Below are positions 57,301-64,000 of a stretch of 64,000 bases of DNA, piece by piece (the stretch's first letter is position 1; the number at the start of each line of letters is the position of its first letter). Under the pieces are notes generated by a model, which had not been told where the DNA came from, ran no database searches, and saw only the letters and a list, made by a program, of their open reading frames with translations. The stretch covers positions 36,183,337-36,247,336 of the forward strand of contig NC_132893.1 in NCBI RefSeq assembly GCF_030463535.1. Direction: 5' to 3'. Source of the DNA: Salminus brasiliensis. Taxonomy: Eukaryota > Chordata > Actinopteri > Characiformes > Bryconidae. A program made the translations under genes and the position numbers.

Positions 57301-59742
57301 AGTTCAGAGAGAGTTCAGAGAGCGTTCAGAGAGCGTTCAGAGAGCGATCAGAGAGCGATCAGAGAGCGTTCAGAGAGCGATCAGAGAGTGTTCAGAGAGG
57401 GTTCAAAGAGCGATCAGAGAGCGATCAGAGAGCGTTCAGAGAGGGTTCAGAGAGCGTTCAGAGAGTGTTCAGAGAGTGTTCAAAGAGCGATCAGAGAGCG
57501 ATCAGAGAGTGTTCAGAGAGCGTTCAGAGAGTGTTCAGAGAGTGTTCAAAGAGCGATCAGAGAGTGTTCAGAGAGCGTTCAGAGAGCGATCAGAGAGCGA
57601 TCAGAGAGCGTTCAGAGAGTGTTCAGAGAGTGTTCAAAGAGCGATCAGAGAGTGTTCAGAGAGCGTTCAGAGAGCGATCAGAGAGCGATCAGAGAGTGTT
57701 CAGAGAGCGTTCAGAGAGCGATCAGAGAGCGATCAGAGAGCGTTCAGAGAGCGTTCAGAGAGTGTTCAGAGAGAGTTCAGAGAGCGATCAGAGAGCGATC
57801 AGAGAGCGATCATAGAGAGTTCAGAGAGTGTTCAGAGAGAGTTCAGAGAGAGTTCAGAGAGCGTTCAGAGAGCGATCATAGAGAGTTCAGAGAGCGTTCA
57901 GAGAGTGTTCAGAGAGGGTTCAGAGAGCGTTCAGAGAGGGTTCAGAGAGTGTTCAGAGAGCGTTCAGAGAGTGTTCAGAGAGTGTTCAGAGAGCGTTCAG
58001 AGAGTGTTCAGAGAGAGTTCAGAGAGAGTTCAGAGAGAGTTCAGAGAGTGTTCAGAGAGGGTTCAGAGAGAGTTCAGAGAGAGTTCAGAGAGCGTTCAGA
58101 GAGAGTTCAGAGAGTGTTCAGAGAGAGTTCAGAGAGTGTCAAGATAGTGTTCAGAGAGTGTTCAGAGAGAGTTCAGAGAGTGTTAAGATAGTGTTCAGAG
58201 AGAGTTCAGAGAGCGATCAGAGAGCGTTCAGAGAGCGTTCAGAGAGCGTTCAGAGAGTTCAGAGAGAGTTCAGAGAGTGTTCAGAGAGCGATCAGAGAGC
58301 GATCAGAGAGAGTTCAGAGAGCGATCAGAGAGTGTTCAGAGAGTTCAGAGAGCGATCAGAGAGCGTTCAGAGAGCGTTCAGAGAGTGTTTAGAGAGCGTT
58401 CAGAGAGCGATCAGAGAGCGTTCAGAGAGCGTTCAGATAGCATTCAGAGAGCGTTCAGAGAGCAATCAGAGAGCGTTCAGTGAGCGTTCAGTGAGCGTTC
58501 ATATAGCATTCAGAGAGCGTTCATAGAGCGATCAGAGAGGGTTCAGAGAGCGTTCAGAGAGCGATCAGAGAGCGATCAGAGAGCGTTCAGTGAGCGTTCA
58601 TATAGCATTCAGAGAGCGTTCATAGAGCGATCAGAGAGGGTTCAGAGAGGGTTCAGAGAGCGTTCAGAGAGTGTTCAGAGAGAGTTCAGAGAGCGATCAG
58701 AGAGCGTTCAGAGAGCGTTCAGAGAGCGTTCAGAGAGTGTTCAGAGAGGGTTCAAAGAGCGATCAGAGAGCGTTCAGAGAGGGTTCAGAGAGCGTTCAGA
58801 GAGTGTTCAGAGAGTGTTCAAAGAGCGATCAGAGAGGGTTCAGAGAGGGTTCAGAGAGCGTTCAGAGAGTGTTCAGAGAGAGTTCAGAGAGCGTTCAGAG
58901 AGCGTTCAGAGAGCGTTCAGAGAGTTCAGAGAGTGTTCAGAGAGCGTTCAGAGAGCGATCAGAGAGCGATCAGAGAGCGTTCAGAGAGCGATCAGAGAGT
59001 GTTCAGAGAGGGTTCAAAGAGCAATCAGAGAGCGATCTGAGAGCGTTCAGAGAGGGTTCAGAGAGCGTTCAGAGAGTGTTCAGAGAGTGTTCAAAGAGCG
59101 ATCAGAGAGTGTTCAGAGAGCGATCAGAGAGCGATCAGAGAGCGTTCAGAGAGCGATCAGAGAGTGTTCAGAGAGGGTTCAAAGAGCGATCAGAGAGCGA
59201 TCAGAGAGCGTTCAGAGAGGGTTCAGAGAGCGTTCAGAGAGTGTTCAGAGAGTGTTCAAAGAGCGATCAGAGAGCGTTCAGAGAGCGTTCAGAGAGCGTT
59301 CAGAGAGGGTTCAGAGAGCGTTCAGAGAGCGTTCAGAGAGTGTTCAGAGAGCGTTCAGAGAGCGTTCAGAGAGCAATCATAGAGAGTTCAGAGAGCGTTC
59401 AGAGAGCGTTCAGAGAGCGTTCAGAGAGGGTTCAGAGAGCGTTCAGAGAGCGTTCAGAGAGTGTTCAGAGAGCGTTCAGAGAGTGTTCAGAGAGTGTTCA
59501 GAGAGGGTTCAGAGAGTGTTCAAAGAGCGATCAGAGAGGGTTCAGAGAGCGTTCAGAGAGCGATCATAGAGAGTTCAGAGAGCGTTCAGAGAGTGTTCAG
59601 AGAGGGTTCAGAGAGGGTTCAGAGAGTGTTCAGAGAGTGTTCAGAGAGCGTTCAGAGAGGGTTCAGAGAGTGTTCAGAGAGCGTTCAGAGAGCGTTCAGA
59701 GAGTGTTCAGAGAGCGTTCAGAGAGGGTTCAGAGAGGGTTCA
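54331..59742. repeat. 11-bp satellite, about 5.4 kb, in bmp1 intron 1
   Basis: About 480 units of gttcagagagN or gatcagagagN, where the last base varies. Rarer variants (gtcaagatagt, gttcatatagc, gttcagtgagc) mark larger blocks: tgtcaagatagtgttcagag lies near 54548, 55048, 56480 and 58136, and cagtgagcgttcatatagca-type blocks near 55490, 56880 and 58470. All three plus-strand frames are largely open (up to 361 codons of Arg/Glu/Ser/Val/Gln repeat) because the unit has no stop; none is a gene. It starts about 30 bp upstream of the bmp1 exon 54300-54205. Confidence 0.97.
54751..54830 (-). pseudogene. Duplicated bmp1 exon fragment embedded in the satellite
   Basis: An 80-bp copy of 54260-54339, which I read as identical. 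It carries the acceptor (gttaaag on the coding strand) and the first 41 bases or so of the bmp1 prodomain exon, coding AAFLGDIALDEEDL. Then the satellite begins and the frame meets TGA at once. It lies 491 bp upstream of the true exon in transcript terms. It cannot be a working exon because its donor half is missing, but its splice acceptor is intact. Confidence 0.92.
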
Positions 59743-59902
59743 GCCAGAGCTGCTGAGAGGTGATGGGATACATGGCCACTTACAAGAGGACAGATATGAT
59801 GACCCTCATTAAACCTGTATGAGAGAATGATGATCAGAGGGGGTCGCTGACACTACAGCAACTACCATCATTTCTGTAGCAGTGATTGAAGGTCACGGAT
59901 AA

Positions 59903-59937
<35 letters not shown>

Positions 59938-60074
59938 GGAGACGGTTGTCTGGCTTTTAGAGTGTGTGGAGGAGAGTGTGTGAAGACTTCGGAGGATCAG
60001 CTTTGATTGATTTTTAGCGCCACTGTAAAACATAAGAAGCAAAATCCAGCCACTAAACACAAAACTCAGCTTAA

Positions 60075-60109
<35 letters not shown>

Positions 60110-60471
60110 TGAGTGTGAGTGTGTGAGAGTGTGTGTGTGTGCGTGTGTTTGGGGGGGGGGGTTCACAGAAGTATCGCTTTAATAAGTGCAGTGTGGGATT
60201 AAAGCGTATGCATGTGAGCGAGATGAAGACAGAAGGAGAGAAATACTGTGATTGATTCTGATTGGCTCTCGGGAAGATGAGAGAAAATAACAGTGTTCAG
60301 TTGCCACTTACACACACCCGTATCACTGACAATCACTCACACACACACACACTCCAGGACGGAAGGCCTGGAGGAGGCTGGGAAGTTCACAATCAATACT
60401 GAACTGATTCAGAGCCTGAAAATGAACACGCTGGACCACCGCCTGTGTTCAATTCAAACCTGTTCAATTAT
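59743..60471. other. bmp1 intron 1 or upstream DNA with GT microsatellites
   Basis: GT microsatellites at about 59906-59936 and 60076-60145. I looked on the minus strand for the missing bmp1 signal-peptide exon and did not find one. Confidence 0.5.
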
Positions 60472-60632
60472 TGACTCAACCCTGACTCAGTGCTGACCTA
60501 ACACTAACTCAACTCTGACTCAACCCTGACTCAATACTAACTCAACCCTGACTCAACACTGACTCAATCCTGACTCAGTGCTGACCTAACACTAACTCAA
60601 CACTGACTCAACGCTGACTCAACGCTGACTGT
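60472..60632. repeat. Short GACTCAA-type tandem repeat
   Basis: Degenerate 10-12-bp units such as gactcaaccct and gactcaacact. Confidence 0.8.
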
Positions 60633-60764
60633 GTAGTACTAAGCACTGAATTGTTTCAGAGGCTGCTAGATGAACATGCTGTACCTGGAAACCCTCTATA
60701 ATTCTTCTCGTACCAAAAACACCCGGAGCCAAACACTGAACTGAACTCAATTAACTCACCGAAT

Positions 60765-61357
60765 GAGACGTGATGTAATTAACTCAATTAACTCACAGAA
60801 TAAGACGTGATGTAATTAACTCAATTAACCCACAGAATAAGACGTGATGTAATTAACTCAATTAACTCACAGAATAAGACGTGATGTAATTAACTCAATT
60901 AGAATAAGACGTGATGTAATTACCTCAATTAACTCAGAATAAGACATGATGTAATTAACTCAATTAACTCACAGAATAAGACGTGATGTAATTAACTCAA
61001 TTAGAATAAGACGTGATGTAATTAACTCAATTAACTCACAGAATAAGACGTGATGTAATTAACTCAATTAGAATAAGACGTGATGTAATTACCTCAATTA
61101 ACTCAGAATAAGACATGATGTAATTAACTCAATTAACTCACAGAATAAGACGTGATGTAATTAACTCAATTAGAATAAGACGTGATGTAATTAACTCAAT
61201 TAACTCACAGAATAAGACGTGATGTAATTAACTCAATTAGAATAAGACGTGATGTAATTAACTCAATTAGAATAAGACGTGATGTAATTACCTCAATTAA
61301 CTCAGAATAAGACATGATGTAATTAACTCAATTAACTCACAGAATAAGATGTGATGT
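60765..61357. repeat. 30/37-bp minisatellite
   Basis: About 18 copies of a 37-bp unit, aattaactcaattaactcac then agaataagacgtgatgt, or a 30-bp form lacking the second aactcac. The alternation of long and short units repeats in blocks. Confidence 0.93.
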
Positions 61358-61469
61358 AATTATATCAGATCACTGCAGAAAGCCGATTCTGAATGTAAAC
61401 ACACTCCGTGTTCGTGCATGGGTGGAGCACTGCTGGTGTTGCGCTTATTTTAGAAATGGTTTAATGGTG

Positions 61470-61890
61470 TAATCAGGTTGGACAGTAGTCACCAGGCACA
61501 CACTCCGTTTACCACACTACCCACTCAGCTAATAAACAGCTTCTACCCACAGCCTATCAGACTACTGAACAGGCTACTGAACAGGCCGGGCAGCTCCTCA
61601 CTGTCCTCGCCTCTCCATTACCATAAGAGCTGCTATACACACTCATCCAGCCACTATAATGTTACAGTAAGAACTGTCCTTATACACTGTACACACGCTG
61701 TCAGCGCAGCTGCACCCCTCACGCACTTTACACCCTCTTCTAATTCTCTCGCTCTGCTGCTGGTATTAACGCTCTGCTGCTGTTATTCACTGTGAATTTG
61801 CATATTTATTATTTTACCTCATTGGATTGGTGTATTCGCATCGCTGTAACTCGGTTAGAGTGATTCCTGTAAAGCAAATAAATCTGATTT
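61470..61890 (+). mobile_element. Probable LINE 3' remnant
   Basis: Reads on the plus strand into INSFYPQPIRLLNRLLN, which resembles the end of a non-LTR retrotransposon reverse-transcriptase ORF. It is followed by a non-coding tail ending aaataaatctgatttgattt, a typical LINE 3' end. Heavily truncated at the 5' side. Family not named. Confidence 0.45.
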
Positions 61891-63769
61891 GATTTAGAAT
61901 TCTATTTCTCTGCTGAATTTATTTTGTACAAACTGTAGCTCTGTTTACACAGCCCTCCTGTCCTGAATTTCTGAACATATGTTTTATCTGAATATGTGGT
62001 TCTCCATAATCAGTAAATTTACCTTTACATTTGTAATATATTTTAACATTATTCCATATGTAGTCTGTTTTGTTAAGTATGTTTAGTATATTCATTTTTT
62101 GTTATACTTATTAAATTCAGTTCTTTATATATAATACATTTAGTAGATTCAATATTTTGTATATTATTATATTATAATATAGTATAAACATTTAGTATAT
62201 TTAATACATTGAGTATATGAATTCTTTAGTATATTAATTTAGTTCTATATACTGATTATATTTAAGTTTGTATATATAAAACATTTTATTATTTTATTAT
62301 TTACTGTTATTATATATATAGTATATTTACATTTACATATTTCCAAACATTTATTTCTCCATATTTCTGTATATTGTTCTGTGTATTTCATGTATATCCT
62401 ATTTATCCTACTGTACAGTAATGAGCCGAGCCTCATCACAAGCGTGTCATACAGAGTGGTGTTCTGTATGAGTTGTATGACATGCAAATGAGGAATAAAC
62501 ACTGTCTTGGCTTCAATCTTTAGAATTATTTTATTCCTTGTGGATTTGCATAATAAATGTGATCATCATTAACTGGTGAATTTGAGCCTTGTATTTCTCT
62601 GTATGTTCATATGCTGTATATCTGTATGCTGTAATAACTGAAGTTTTTTTCTTTATTGTCATAGAAACCTGATCCTAATAAACCCTCAGCGGTCCGGCTT
62701 AATTAAAGCCACTCTGAGGGAGTTAATAAGAGCAGGTAAATATGCAGGCTTTCAGCTGGAGGGATTTAGAAAATTCACTTTAGATTCTGTTATGATTATG
62801 AGCGGAGGGCAGGAGGCCGCGGGTGGACTGGTTCTAGAAGGTCATTAGATGTTCAGTGCTTTACCGTCACGCAGGGGTATATCAGATAAAACCACTGGAA
62901 GAAGCAGGGGAACATGTTCCTACGCACTTGATGAGTCTATGTGAAATAATTATGAGGGAGAGGCTTTCTTATAGAGAATTTTGCTCAACTACTTAAAGCA
63001 CCATGTAGATTAGACTAGCAGGGCTGCAGCCAGGGACACCTGGTCACCATAGCAACCACCAGCAACACCTTGGCAACCACCTGGAAATTGCTTAAGCTTT
63101 TCTAGTTTGATGCACATGATCCAAATGTTCAAATTGCAGGCAGGTGCAACAGCATAGCAAATGTTAAGGTAGTCCATTGCAACCATTAATCAACAGCCTA
63201 GCAACCACCTGGAACTTGCTTGCTTAAGCTGCACAATCACTCAGCACTGATGTAAGCGGAATGGGTGGGGCTAAACTGCTGTAGGCTGTTTTATAAGGCT
63301 GCTTTTTCTTCTAAAAGCTCATTTCACAGCTGAAGTAAGAAGCATTTGCGCTTTAAGACGTCGGCTGTTTTTTAATGCAGTTTCTTCATTACTGGTCTTT
63401 GGGAAATAATGTTTTTGATATAAATTGACCACTGCCCTAAGCAAACGTAACACTTAACATTCATCTGATTGAAATGAAGAATTCATCTGTTTAATCCAGC
63501 GGCTAGAAACACATACAAATCCGTTTTGTAGAACTCTGAAATCCTCATAAACAGCAAAGCTTTTTCTAGAATTTAGAAACACACCCAAGACTTTCAAGTC
63601 TAAATACAGCGCTTTTTTAGCACTGCTGCATGAAAAACACATCATACATCACTCTTTTACAGTAATTGCAGTAATCTGGTGTTCAGTACAAAAACATGAT
63701 GATATGGTTCTCTGGGTAAACAGAATGGCCACAGAGAATGAGGGAGACTCCACACAGCAGTTTCAGTTT
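61891..63769. other. AT-rich DNA, no gene seen
   Basis: Very AT-rich at 62000-62400. At 63260-63290 is a lone copy of the 29-bp unit found at 35733. Short open frames only. Confidence 0.5.
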
Positions 63770-63774
63770 CTCTA

Positions 63775-64000
63775 CTCTAAACGTGGCTGTGTGTAAAGGT
63801 TTAGTGATGATGATAAAGGCTGTGTGTAAAGGTTTAGTGATATAAAGGCTGTGTGTAAAGGTTTAGTGATGTGATAAAGGCTGTGTGTAAAGGTTTAGTG
63901 ATGATAAAGGCTGTGTGTAAAGGTTTAGTGATGATGATAAAGGCTGTGTGTAAAGGTTTAGTGATGATAAAGGCTGTGTGTAAAGGTTTAGTGATGGTGA
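63775..64000. repeat. 27-33-bp minisatellite, running off the window
   Basis: About eight copies of aaaggctgtgtgtaaaggtt followed by tagtgatgat, with variable gat steps. Continues past the right edge. Confidence 0.93.

Noticed and set aside
54339-59763. Many long plus-strand open frames (up to 361 codons) rich in Arg, Glu, Ser, Val and Gln
   Set aside because: They are three overlapping frames of the same 11-bp satellite, whose unit contains no stop codon. They carry no domain and their content changes only with repeat variants.

Overview
This is vertebrate, almost certainly teleost fish, nuclear DNA. The genes are split by introns with GT-AG boundaries. The PCNA and tolloid proteins are vertebrate-like, and the interspersed repeats are of fish type: an intact Tc1 element, a tRNA-derived SINE, short TA-flanked non-autonomous DNA transposons, and very many mini- and microsatellites. 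The exact species cannot be read from the sequence. There is no operon, CRISPR array, phage or bacterial content. All exon boundaries below were worked out by hand from splice sites and reading frame.

Three host genes are present. (1) pcna on the minus strand (11185-14343): six coding exons and a complete 260-residue sliding clamp. (2) A TRIM-family RING E3 ligase, TRIM69-like, on the plus strand (25257-31987): six coding exons, 526 residues, RING, B-box, coiled coil and PRY-SPRY. (3) bmp1, the procollagen C-proteinase/tolloid gene, on the minus strand (36553-54300): 19 exons giving about 931 residues from the end of the prodomain to the stop. Its first exon, with the signal peptide, was not found and probably lies beyond the window. 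pcna and the TRIM gene are divergent; the TRIM gene and bmp1 are convergent. I see no functional link among the three.

Layout: 1-11 kb is mostly minisatellites and interspersed repeats with no convincing gene. 11-14.7 kb is pcna with its promoter region. 14.7-16.4 kb is an AT-rich tandem repeat ending in a second, diverged copy of the pcna upstream segment. 17.5-20.8 kb is a 53-bp satellite. 23.0-24.3 kb is an element with long inverted terminal repeats. 25.2-32 kb is the TRIM gene. 32-36.5 kb is the shared 3' intergenic space. 36.5-54.3 kb is bmp1, with a 1.6-kb intact Tc1 transposon in one intron. 54.3-59.7 kb is an 11-bp satellite inside bmp1 intron 1. 59.7-64 kb is intronic or upstream DNA with minisatellites and a probable LINE remnant.

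The outstanding property is tandem repetition, roughly 30% of the window by my count, much of it intimately joined to gene structure. A bmp1 exon fragment is duplicated into the satellite. A 75-bp repeat sits in opposite orientations in two bmp1 introns flanking the protease-coding exons. Microsatellites abut splice sites. A perfect 53-bp-arm palindrome lies in pcna intron 1. I see no new multi-gene system; these structural features are the best candidates for a second look.
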